Shown in pieces: positions 7,837-14,559 of a DNA stretch of 48,128 nt (positions are counted from its first letter, which is position 1; each line of letters opens with the position of its first letter). The position numbers and the translations under genes were made by a program. The notes under the pieces were generated by a model, which searched no databases, was not told where the DNA came from, and worked only from the letters and a program-made list of their open reading frames with translations. Origin of the DNA: Bacteroidota bacterium (GTDB lineage Bacteria; Bacteroidota; Bacteroidia; Bacteroidales; DTGW01); assembly GCA_029572965.1 (NCBI GenBank), contig JAKPQD010000257.1:1-48128 (forward strand), written 5' to 3'.

Positions 7837-7878
7837 GCAACTCGAAAGTTGCACATATATTTGCAACCTAAAAGTTGC
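7837..7878 (+). promoter_or_regulatory. Twin palindromic operator around the -7 box of the ArsR operon
   Basis: Two copies of a 16 bp palindrome, GCAACTCGAAAGTTGC (7837-7852) and GCAACCTAAAAGTTGC (7863-7878), are 26 bp apart start to start. Between and touching them is the -7 box TATATTTG (7856-7863). A dimeric ArsR/SmtB-type repressor binding here would block the promoter, so I read this as the autoregulatory operator of the gene at 7897. The arm sequence GCAAC...GTTGC is seen directly; binding is inferred. Confidence 0.7.
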
Positions 7879-7896
7879 GTAATAAATTATTGAAAA

Positions 7897-8217
7897 ATGA
7901 AACAGGATCTATTTCAAGCCATAGCTGACCCTACACGCAGGGCTATTTTAACTCTACTTGCTATGCAGGCATTAACACCAAATGCAATGGCAGAAAAATT
8001 TGATATGAGCCGACAAGCCGTATCAAAACATATTAAAGTATTGCAAGAATGCGAATTGATTAAACCGAAACAATCAGGCAGAGAAATTTATTATCACTTT
8101 AACCCGAAAAAAATACAAGAGATTGACAATTGGTTGTTCAGGTTAAGGAAAATGTGGGAAACTCAGTTCAATCAACTCGACAACGTATTATTAACACTAA
8201 AAAAACAGAAAAAATGA
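7897..8217 (+). CDS. ArsR-family winged-helix repressor (SdpR-like)
   Basis: A 106-residue ArsR-type regulator. The opening [18 protein letters not shown] is the standard first helix, followed by the recognition helix region ([19 protein letters not shown]) and wing (SGREIYYHF). No CxC metal site is present, as in the SdpR/YczG-like branch that pairs with AHSA1 proteins rather than arsenic genes. It overlaps the next gene by the ATGA of its stop, so the two are translationally coupled. Two palindromes around its own promoter (7837-7878) suggest autorepression. Confidence 0.9.
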   Translation: MKQDLFQAIADPTRRAILTLLAMQALTPNAMAEKFDMSRQAVSKHIKVLQECELIKPKQSGREIYYHFNPKKIQEIDNWLFRLRKMWETQFNQLDNVLLTLKKQKK

Positions 8218-8744
8218 TGAACGAAGACAAATCCCGCAATTCGGGAAAAAAAAATCTGCTATTTGATTTTACCGTTGACAAAGCAGCGAAAACCGTGTTC
8301 ATAACTAGAGAATTTGATGCTGGCCTTTCGCTGGTATGGGATGCATTTACCAAAGCCGAAATCCTTGACCAATGGGTAGCACCCAAACCCTGGACATCAA
8401 AAACAAAATTTATGGATTTTAAAGTTGGCGGACGAAGATTTTATGCGATGGTAAGTCCGGATGGACAGGAGCGTTGGGCAATTCAGAAATACACTTCCAT
8501 TAGCCCAAAAACCAACTTCAAACTGTTCAATGCTTTTGCAGACAAAGATGAAAACCCTCAATTGCCGGGCTCAGATTGGGACTATACATTCAACGAACAA
8601 AATGGGACAACAACAGTGAATATTACTATTTATAATGAATCACTTGCCCGTATGGAGAAGATGATTGAAATGGGCTTCACAGAAGGATTTAAGATGTCGA
8701 TGAACAATTTAGAAAATCTACTGGCAACTTTATCAGGAAAATGA
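8214..8744 (+). CDS. SRPBCC (AHSA1-type) domain protein
   Basis: A 176-residue START/Bet v1-like protein of the AHSA1 branch, which forms a hydrophobic pocket for unknown ligands. Visible signatures are [20 protein letters not shown] (first strand and helix), [19 protein letters not shown] (helix and the W-P turn), and a long C-terminal helix starting [21 protein letters not shown] chose the ATG at 8214 because it overlaps the ArsR stop (ATGA) and removes an extension that only reads the ArsR tail in another frame. ArsR plus AHSA1 is a widespread pair in which the repressor controls the second gene. Confidence 0.88.
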   Translation: MMNEDKSRNSGKKNLLFDFTVDKAAKTVFITREFDAGLSLVWDAFTKAEILDQWVAPKPWTSKTKFMDFKVGGRRFYAMVSPDGQERWAIQKYTSISPKTNFKLFNAFADKDENPQLPGSDWDYTFNEQNGTTTVNITIYNESLARMEKMIEMGFTEGFKMSMNNLENLLATLSGK

Positions 8745-8814
8745 TCTACTTTAAAAATATGCTGAGTAAACTTTTATAGAACAAATAATCTAAAAAACTA
8801 AAAAAATAATAACT

Positions 8815-9255
8815 ATGGCACTAATCAATCCTCACATTAACTTCAACGGAAATGCCGAAGAAGCATTTACCTTTTACAAATCAGTATTTGGCGGAGAGTT
8901 TGCAAAGATTATTCGTTTCAAAGAGCTTGCAAGCCCTGAATTCCCTGTAGCTGAAAAAGAAGAAAATAAAATTATGCATATTGCTTTGCCTATCGGTAAA
9001 ACTAATATGTTGATGGCAAATGATGTTCCGGAAATTATGGGAAAAACAAACGAAAATGAGAATAGAAGTAAAATTGTAATAAGTGCAGAGAGCAAAGAAG
9101 AGGCAGACAAATTATTTAATGGGCTTTCATTGGGTGGACAAATAGAAGGCCCCATTGGGGATAGTCCCTGGGGGACATATTTTGGTTGTTTCAGAGACAA
9201 ATACGGCATTGAATGGATTGTGGAATTTGACCCGAATTATAATGAAAAAGTGTAA
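8815..9255 (+). CDS. VOC-fold protein, PhnB-like
   Basis: A 146-residue vicinal-oxygen-chelate protein of the PhnB-like group. The start INPHINFNGNAEEAFTFYKSVFGGEF is diagnostic, and the end SPWGTYFGCFRDKYGIEWIVEFDPNY carries the typical D-x-x-G-x-x-W strand. No substrate can be named; members with known roles include dioxygenases, isomerases and sequestering resistance proteins. It is the third gene of the ArsR operon, 70 bp after the SRPBCC gene, a grouping (ArsR, AHSA1, VOC) seen repeatedly in bacteria. Confidence 0.85.
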   Translation: MALINPHINFNGNAEEAFTFYKSVFGGEFAKIIRFKELASPEFPVAEKEENKIMHIALPIGKTNMLMANDVPEIMGKTNENENRSKIVISAESKEEADKLFNGLSLGGQIEGPIGDSPWGTYFGCFRDKYGIEWIVEFDPNYNEKV

Positions 9256-9269
9256 GTGAAGAAGCGGAC

Positions 9270-9320
9270 ATAACATCTATTCCCATACTGCGCCCATACA
9301 TTTTGGGCAGTTATTATTAT
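9270..9320 (+). other. Short hairpin with ATAAC/GTTAT ends after the VOC gene
   Basis: ATAAC at 9270-9274 and GTTAT at 9310-9314 bracket an imperfect hairpin whose core is GCCCA (9292-9296) pairing with TGGGC (9304-9308). It could be a weak terminator of the ArsR operon or a decayed miniature repeat site. A proper T-run is absent. Confidence 0.3.
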
Positions 9321-9402
9321 ATGTATTGCAGTTCCAACAGGATTAATGGCCAAAAGCAAATTTCAAAATTTTTTGAATAAAAATGTATATTTATTGTTTT
9401 TC

Positions 9403-9423
9403 AATAAATATTTATTATATTTG
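9403..9423 (+). promoter_or_regulatory. Palindrome overlapping the promoter of the DUF2975/HTH pair
   Basis: AATAAATATTTATT (9403-9416) is a perfect 14 bp palindrome that runs into the -7 box TATATTTG (9416-9423), with TTG near 9394 as a possible -33 element. The position suggests a repressor site, possibly for the HTH protein at 9989. The AT-only composition makes a chance palindrome more likely than for a GC-containing one. Confidence 0.45.
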
Positions 9424-9448
9424 AAGCATGATTTAAAAACTTATAATT

Positions 9449-9985
9449 ATGGCAAAAGCAAATGATCTTATATTTACGAGCCTTAAAATTGTTACCTGGA
9501 TAATATTTGTTGGCTTATGCATAGAAGCAGGAGGTTTAGTAGTAAACTTTATTTTTAGTCTATATAATCCTGAGTTTGTTCGAAACCTATATCAAAAATT
9601 AGACTTAAGTGAAATGTATAACCGCAGTAAGTTCATTTTTTTCAGTATGTACAGTTTTATCCTGGTCATTTCTATTTTGAAAGCAGTTCTGTTTTACATA
9701 CTGACCTTATTAGTAAGTAAAATTAATTTGTCGAACCCCTTCAACAAATCTGTTTCAAAACAGATTACACGAATTAGTTACTATACTCTATCAATCGGAC
9801 TTTTAAGTTATCTGGCACGGCAAACTGCTAATAATTTACAACATCATGGTTATAGTATCGACATTTTAGATCAGTTTTGGGCCGACAGCCAGGCATTTAT
9901 TTTAATGGCTGCAGTAATTTATGTTATTGCAATTATTTTTTCGAGAGGAGTTGAGCTTCAAACTGAAAACGATTTAACTGTTTAA
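9449..9985 (+). CDS. DUF2975 membrane protein
   Basis: A 178-residue integral membrane protein with four hydrophobic segments at about 12-38, 65-90, 110-128 and 148-168, the layout of the DUF2975 family. It carries the conserved NPFNKSVSKQITRISYYTL stretch before the third helix. The biochemical role is unknown. It lies 3 nt before a Cro/CI-type HTH gene; DUF2975 proteins are very often next to such a regulator and may control its activity from the membrane. Confidence 0.85.
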   Translation: MAKANDLIFTSLKIVTWIIFVGLCIEAGGLVVNFIFSLYNPEFVRNLYQKLDLSEMYNRSKFIFFSMYSFILVISILKAVLFYILTLLVSKINLSNPFNKSVSKQITRISYYTLSIGLLSYLARQTANNLQHHGYSIDILDQFWADSQAFILMAAVIYVIAIIFSRGVELQTENDLTV

Positions 9986-9988
9986 ACT

Positions 9989-10204
9989 ATGTCAATTATT
10001 GTAAACTTAGATGTAATGATGGCAAAGAGAAAAATGTCGCTTAATGAGCTTTCAGAAAAAGTGGATTTAACTTTGTCAAATCTTTCTATTCTAAAAACAG
10101 GGAAAGCAAAGGCAATCAGATTTTCAACCCTGGAAGCGATTTGTAAAGTTCTAGACTGTCAGCCAGGTGACATTCTAGAATATAAAAGAACTGTGAAAAA
10201 ATAA
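9989..10204 (+). CDS. YozG-like Cro/CI-type HTH regulator
   Basis: A 71-residue protein consisting of one Xre-type HTH domain (MMAKRKMSLNELSEKVDLTL, then SNLSILKTGKAKAIRFSTLE and AICKVLDCQPGDILEYK). This is the compact HTH_26/YozG form that accompanies DUF2975 proteins. It is cotranscribed with the preceding gene (3 nt gap). It ends 5 nt before a degenerate core CCGCTAAA (10209-10216) of the next repeat. The likely operator is the palindrome at 9403-9416. Confidence 0.88.
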   Translation: MSIIVNLDVMMAKRKMSLNELSEKVDLTLSNLSILKTGKAKAIRFSTLEAICKVLDCQPGDILEYKRTVKK

Positions 10205-10208
10205 TGAA

Positions 10209-10403
10209 CCGCTAAAAAAGATATTTCAACAACCTTGGCGAACATAAGTTCGATCATGATAATGTCTCCATTTTCTTCGTATACGGTTGACCATTTTTCA
10301 ATTGAAATTTTATTTAAAGTGTCAGGTACGTTAATTAACTTGCTTTACCACCGGGTTGGCCCGGCATCAATTCCCTCGCTGTGCAAATCCATTTTGTTAG
10401 CGG
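10209..10403 (+). repeat. attC-like intergenic repeat, copy 7 (195 bp)
   Basis: Begins with the damaged core CCGCTAAAA (10209-10217; intact form CCGCTAACA) and ends with GTTAGCGG (10396-10403) followed by TCATTG. It contains ACGGTTGACCATTTTTCAAT with the palindrome TTTCAATTGAAA, ACCACCGGGTTGGCCCGGCA and TCCCTCGCTGTGCAAAT. The end core GTTAGCGGT pairs at 8 of 9 positions with ACTGCTAAC (11031-11039), beyond the reductase gene. Confidence 0.7.
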
Positions 10404-10451
10404 TCATTGTAAAGAAAGTAACTAACCTTAGACAACAATAAAATAGACTAT

Positions 10452-11024
10452 ATGAGGAAAATAATTTCATTTATGCACATATCGCTTGACGGTTTTGTAG
10501 CGGGCCCGAACGGCGAAATGAATTGGATTAAAGTTGATGAAGAACTTTTTGATCATGTTGGTAAGCGGATTAAAGAAGGCGACACAGCATTGTATGGACG
10601 AGTAACTTATGAGATGATGGAAAATTACTGGCCTGCCGCAGGAAAAAAAACGACCGCAAGCAAACACGACATAGAACATTCAAAGTGGTATAGCAAAGTT
10701 CATAAAGTTGTTTTATCAAAAACAATCAAAGAAGCCGGTTTAACTAACACAACAATCATTAGCGACAATCTTTCCCACAGAATAAATGAAATAAAACAGC
10801 AGGCAGGTGAAGGCATCTTGCTTTTTGGCAGCCCCACAGCAACACATTCTCTCATTCAGCAAAACTTAATTGACGGATACTGGCTATTTGTTAATCCAAT
10901 TATTCTTGGAGAAGGCATTCCATTGTTTGTAAATATCAAAGACAAAATAAAATTAAAACTTTTAACTACCCGGCAATTTACTTCCGGTGTAACAGAACTG
11001 AATTATATGGTAGATAGGCCATAA
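10452..11024 (+). CDS. Dihydrofolate-reductase-fold protein (RibD C-terminal family)
   Basis: A 190-residue single-domain member of the RibD C-terminal/DHFR-like superfamily, presumably an NADPH-dependent reductase of unknown substrate. It starts with FMHISLDGFVAGPNGEMNWI, has the nucleotide-binding LYGRVTYEMMENYWP and ends with GYWLFVNPIILGEGIPLF, all standard for the family. It is a stand-alone protein rather than part of a riboflavin operon. It is flanked by cores at 10396-10404 and 11031-11039 (8 of 9 complementary). Trimethoprim resistance should not be inferred, since this is not the FolA/DfrA family. Confidence 0.88.
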   Translation: MRKIISFMHISLDGFVAGPNGEMNWIKVDEELFDHVGKRIKEGDTALYGRVTYEMMENYWPAAGKKTTASKHDIEHSKWYSKVHKVVLSKTIKEAGLTNTTIISDNLSHRINEIKQQAGEGILLFGSPTATHSLIQQNLIDGYWLFVNPIILGEGIPLFVNIKDKIKLKLLTTRQFTSGVTELNYMVDRP

Positions 11025-11030
11025 CAAAAA

Positions 11031-11322
11031 ACTGCTAACACTGATGCACATTGAGGGCAATTTGACGGCAAGACTCCCAATGCCGATATGGCATTATTAC
11101 AAATTATTTCTTCACTTTATAGCTTAGATTATCAAACAGCTGTAAAAGACAATTAATATACCGTTATTATTTATAACACGTAGCTTAAGAAGAAAGGAAA
11201 TTAAAAAAAAGCGATAACGACAGCTTACAAAATCCAGCCACATAGTAATAGGAGTCATTTATATTTGTAAGGTTATTTGAAATAAAAAATTAAACAAATA
11301 GAAATCAATCTAAATTCATTTT
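11031..11322 (+). other. Right boundary of the cassette array: lone inverse core, hairpin, promoter
   Basis: ACTGCTAAC at 11031-11039 is an inverse core like those that open the repeats, but the rest of the repeat and its GTTAGC end are not recognisable. AATGCC (11079-11084) and GGCATT (11090-11095) form a 6 bp stem with a GATAT loop, without a T-run. TATATTTG at 11260-11267 fits a -7 box for the gene at 11323. Confidence 0.5.
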
Positions 11323-11772
11323 ATGAGCAATAACAGCGTATCGTTACACAGAGTTCTTAAAGCATCTCCCGAAAAAGTTTATCGTGCATTCACTGAGATT
11401 AATGCTATTGCATCCTGGTTACCTCCTTATGGTTTCCTTTGTACCGTTCATGAAATGAATGTAAAAACAGGAGGAACATTCAGGATGTCATTTCAAAATT
11501 TCACAACCGGCAATGGTCATTCTTTCGGAGGCATATACCTGGATCTCAAACCTAATGAGTTTTTAAAATACACTGATAAATTTGACGACCCTAATCTTCC
11601 AGGCGAAATGACTACTTCCGTAGCGTTAAAAAAAGTTTTAGTAGGCACTGAAATAAGAATCTTGCAGCAGGATATCCCTTCTGTCATACCAGCAGAAATG
11701 TGCTATTTAGGTTGGCAGGAATCTTTAGAAAAATTGGCCAGGTTAGTTGAGCCAAACATACCTGATGCCTAA
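11323..11772 (+). CDS. SRPBCC (AHSA1-type) domain protein
   Basis: A 149-residue AHSA1-like protein: SVSLHRVLKASPEKVYRAFT gives the first strand and helix, ASWLPPYGFLCTVHEMNV the W-P turn, and a final helix GWQESLEKLARLVEP closes the pocket. No catalytic function is known for this type. It has its own -7 box (11260-11267) and no cotranscribed regulator, unlike the copy at 8214. It is the second of three AHSA1-like genes within 6 kb, but they are too divergent to be recent duplicates. Confidence 0.87.
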   Translation: MSNNSVSLHRVLKASPEKVYRAFTEINAIASWLPPYGFLCTVHEMNVKTGGTFRMSFQNFTTGNGHSFGGIYLDLKPNEFLKYTDKFDDPNLPGEMTTSVALKKVLVGTEIRILQQDIPSVIPAEMCYLGWQESLEKLARLVEPNIPDA

Positions 11773-11860
11773 ATTTAATTTTGAAGTCATCGAACTAAAC
11801 CATGCTGGCAATAATACAATTTCAAAAGTTTTATTGATGTTTATCGGGATAGGATTTAAG

Positions 11861-11868
11861 TAAATTTG
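11861..11868 (+). promoter_or_regulatory. -7 box (TAAATTTG) before the VOC gene at 11909
   Basis: TAAATTTG matches the Bacteroidota -7 element and lies 40 bp before the ATG. TTTATTG near 11830 could serve as the -33 region, although the spacing is long. Confidence 0.4.
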
Positions 11869-11908
11869 TTATTACTTTAAAGACCCGGCCATTACTAAAA
11901 ACAAAAAG

Positions 11909-12304
11909 ATGAGTTTCAATTTAGGTAATACTTTTTTTGCCCCAGAACTTTATATAAATAATGGAGTGAGAGATATTTCGTTCTACAAGCATGCCTTTGG
12001 AGCAACAGAAAACCTATGCTTTACAAATGCTGATGGGTCTATTCATGTTGCAGAACTTTCTATTGATGGTGCCATATTTCATGTGCACGAAGTAACATCT
12101 GATAAGTTTTTCACACCCGAAAAAAATAAAGGCTGTACCTGTTGTATTGGCTTATTTGTTCCTGATGTAGATAAAGTAATAAATCAAGCGATAAAGGCTG
12201 GTGCAATAGAAATAAACCCTGCAGAAGATTATGAATATGGCTATAGGCAAGGAACTATTAAAGATCCTTTCGGGCATTATTGGCAAATTCAAAAGAAAAT
12301 ATAA
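11909..12304 (+). CDS. VOC-fold protein, PhnB/glyoxalase type
   Basis: A 131-residue VOC protein with the PhnB-type pattern FFAPELYINNGVRDISFYKH at the start and TIKDPFGHYWQIQKKI at the end. Internal repeats of beta-alpha-beta-beta-beta are suggested by AELSIDGAIFHVHEV and GLFVPDVDKVINQAIKAGA. Metal-ligand positions cannot be assigned with confidence. It is monocistronic or read together with the DUF1801 gene starting 99 bp later. Confidence 0.85.
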   Translation: MSFNLGNTFFAPELYINNGVRDISFYKHAFGATENLCFTNADGSIHVAELSIDGAIFHVHEVTSDKFFTPEKNKGCTCCIGLFVPDVDKVINQAIKAGAIEINPAEDYEYGYRQGTIKDPFGHYWQIQKKI

Positions 12305-12402
12305 AATACTTTAATAAACATTGCAGGCAACAAAGGATTGGCCGTAATGCCTGGGCCGGCAATAGATTTTTTCGCAACCAGGAACAACTAATTGAATATT
12401 CC

Positions 12403-12837
12403 ATGAAAGTAGAAGCACAAATAAAAAAATATATTACTGAACAACCTGAGCCAAAGCGTAGCGATATGGAGGCCCTGCACCGCATCATTATGAAAATAAA
12501 GCCCGCATGCAAATTATGGTTCCTTGATGGTAAGAACAGTGAAAATAAAACTGTATCCAATCCTAATATAGGATATGGAGCCTACAGCATAAAATATGCT
12601 GATGGAAAAAACAAAGAATTTTACCAAATCGGGATGAGTGCAAATACAACTGGAATTTCTGTCTATATTCTTGGCATAAAAGATAAGACATACTTAGCCA
12701 AAACCTATGAAAAGAAACTTGGCAAGGCAAAGGTCACCGGCTATTGCATTAAATTCAAAACACTGAAAGACATAAACATTGATATATTAGAAGCTGCTAT
12801 ACGGTATGGGTTTGAAAATTCAGCCGGAAGCAAGTAA
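12403..12837 (+). CDS. DUF1801/YdhG-like protein
   Basis: A 144-residue soluble protein. After the start MKVEAQIKKYITEQPEPK come an amphipathic helix (SDMEALHRIIMKIKPACKLW), a strand-rich middle with NPNIGYGAYSIKYADGKNKE and a final segment LKDINIDILEAAIRYGFE. This is the layout of the DUF1801 (YdhG, frataxin-like fold) family. I use the ATG at 12403, not upstream codons that overlap the VOC gene in another frame. Biochemical activity is unknown. Confidence 0.72.
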   Translation: MKVEAQIKKYITEQPEPKRSDMEALHRIIMKIKPACKLWFLDGKNSENKTVSNPNIGYGAYSIKYADGKNKEFYQIGMSANTTGISVYILGIKDKTYLAKTYEKKLGKAKVTGYCIKFKTLKDINIDILEAAIRYGFENSAGSK

Positions 12838-12890
12838 AATCAACAATGCATCTTAAATCAGCAGGAATTCAAAAAAAGTAGCTATACAAA

Positions 12891-13649
12891 ATGAACCTTA
12901 TTTTAAAAACCATACTCATAATTGCAATTTCAATAACAACTTTACATGGCAGCTCTCAAAACAGAAACACATTCAAAGCCAAAGAAGTTTACAAAACCAA
13001 TGATCTGATCATAACACAGATTTCTCAAAACTCTTTTGTGCATACTTCTTTTAAACAAACAAATGATTTTGGCAATGTTCCCTGTAACGGACTCGTTGTG
13101 AGAAACAGTAATGAAACGATTGTCTTCGATACTCCAACCAATGATAAAAGTTCAGAAGAATTGATCAAATGGATAAAGGAAACGCTTCATTGTAAAATAA
13201 ATGCTATAATACCTACCCATTTCCACGATGATTGTTTAGGAGGGTTAAAAGCATTTGACGAAAATGATATTCCATCTTACGCAAATTTTAAAACGATAGA
13301 ACTTGCTAAAGAGAATAATTTTGTCATACCAAAAAACAGTTTCAAAGATTCTCTTATTTTAAAAGTAGGCATTGAAAATATCATTGTAAAATTTTTTGGT
13401 GAAGGACACACAAAAGATAATGTAGTAGGTTATTTTCCCAGCGAAAATGTAATGTTTGGAGGCTGTTTAATAAAAGAATTAGATGCTGGGAAAGGTTATC
13501 TGGGTGATGCCAATGTAAAGGATTGGTCTGCAACAGTTGAAAAAATTAAAAATCAATATTCAAACGTGCAAATTGTTGTTCCGGGGCACGGAGAATATGG
13601 AAGCAAAAAATTACTTGATTACACAATTAAATTATTCAAGACCCGATAA
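12891..13649 (+). CDS. Subclass B1 metallo-beta-lactamase
   Basis: A 252-residue exported zinc hydrolase with a signal peptide (MNLILKTILIIAISITTLHG). The full B1 metal set is present: HFHDD gives His110, His112 and Asp114 (standard 116, 118, 120), GEGHTKDN gives His173 (196), FGGCLIK gives Cys192 (221) and Lys195 (224), and VPGHGEYG gives His233 (263). The Cys ligand and Lys224 place it in subclass B1, the group of broad carbapenemases. The position of Asn233 appears to be Tyr (GYLGDAN instead of GNLGDAN). Chromosomal B1 enzymes are known in Flavobacteria-type bacteria. An isolated TGCTAAC follows at 13658-13664. Activity is inferred from motifs. Confidence 0.88.
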   Translation: MNLILKTILIIAISITTLHGSSQNRNTFKAKEVYKTNDLIITQISQNSFVHTSFKQTNDFGNVPCNGLVVRNSNETIVFDTPTNDKSSEELIKWIKETLHCKINAIIPTHFHDDCLGGLKAFDENDIPSYANFKTIELAKENNFVIPKNSFKDSLILKVGIENIIVKFFGEGHTKDNVVGYFPSENVMFGGCLIKELDAGKGYLGDANVKDWSATVEKIKNQYSNVQIVVPGHGEYGSKKLLDYTIKLFKTR

Positions 13650-13819
13650 ATTATATCTGCTAACATCTGCCTGTTCACAAACGATCTAAAATACTACATG
13701 AAATTTCATTTCTGATCCTATTTGTACGCATTCTACCCTCCAAAATGTCGCAAATCACACCTGTCAAACATGCAAAGCCATATTAACTTCACATTATTAT
13801 TCATTTTAAATAAAACTAT

Positions 13820-14251
13820 ATGGCATCACTGTTTTTTAAAAAGCAGATAAACGCTTTAAAAGAAAAAGTCTGGGAAACATTATGGAATGATGAAACTTAT
13901 CGGAAATGGACAGCCGTATTCATGGAAGGCTCTTATGCCAAAAGTGATTGGAATGAAGGAAGTAAAATCTCATTTTTAACTCCTGCCGGAGATGGAATGT
14001 TTGGAATTATTCAAACAAAAATACCATATGAGCAAATGATCTTTAAGCACCTGGGAGAAATTAAAAAAGGGGTTGAAGAATTAAAAAACTGGGATGATGC
14101 TACAGAAGGGTATTATTTAACGGAATTCAATGGGACTACTGACTTGATTGTTAAATTAACTTTTGAAGCAAGCCCGCAATTTGAAGAATATTTTACCAAC
14201 ACATTTCCTAAAGCACTGGATATCGTAAAACGTTTATCGGAAAACGGATGA
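13820..14251 (+). CDS. SRPBCC domain protein
   Basis: A 143-residue AHSA1-type protein: ALKEKVWETLWNDETYRKWT is the first helix, SYAKSDWNEGSKISFLTPAG the following strands, and GTTDLIVKLTFEASPQFEEYFTN with PKALDIVKRL the last strand and C-terminal helix. The first strand seems shortened relative to the other two copies. The gene is preceded by about 170 bp of AT-rich DNA. Function unknown. Confidence 0.82.
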   Translation: MASLFFKKQINALKEKVWETLWNDETYRKWTAVFMEGSYAKSDWNEGSKISFLTPAGDGMFGIIQTKIPYEQMIFKHLGEIKKGVEELKNWDDATEGYYLTEFNGTTDLIVKLTFEASPQFEEYFTNTFPKALDIVKRLSENG

Positions 14252-14559
14252 TTTTAACCAAAGCATCTTTCTTTCAAAACAAAGGTTGAAAAATGTACTG
14301 CGATAATATGCGTATAGTTTTTCTGGGAGTTTGCAGCAGTAATAAATGTATCTGGATTACAAGAATACACACCCCATATTAACGGAGCCATTTGCTAAGG
14401 TAAAGGCAAATAGAATTGCGACTCGTTTTGGCTTAAATTAAAAATTTCGTTTCTTTAGTAAATATTACTATTAAAGGGCATCGCTTCTATTCTCATGCAT
14501 CGGTATGCGTAAGTCAGCATATCCTGCCAAAGCTCTAAAGAATAAAAAATTATCAGGTA
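14252..14559. other. Intergenic stretch, possible promoter only
   Basis: About 308 bases without a reading frame that looks real. The segment around 14440-14475 (AAATTTCGTTTCTTTAGTAA) resembles AAAAATTCGTTCCTTTAGCC at 17280-17300, which also lies upstream of a gene. This may be a shared upstream element, though both also fit general AT-rich promoter DNA. Confidence 0.35.

Noticed and set aside
10452-11024. Dihydrofolate reductase-like gene in a cassette, suggesting trimethoprim resistance
   Set aside because: The sequence is of the RibD C-terminal family, not FolA or DfrA, so resistance cannot be inferred.
11079-11095. Hairpin AATGCC-GATAT-GGCATT as a terminator
   Set aside because: A 6 bp stem without a following T-run; could equally be a repeat relic.
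1-11100. Reading the intergenic repeats as CRISPR or as insertion sequences
   Set aside because: The copies are about 200 bp, separated by genes rather than uniform spacers, without direct repeats of constant length, and contain no transposase or terminal inverted repeats of their own.
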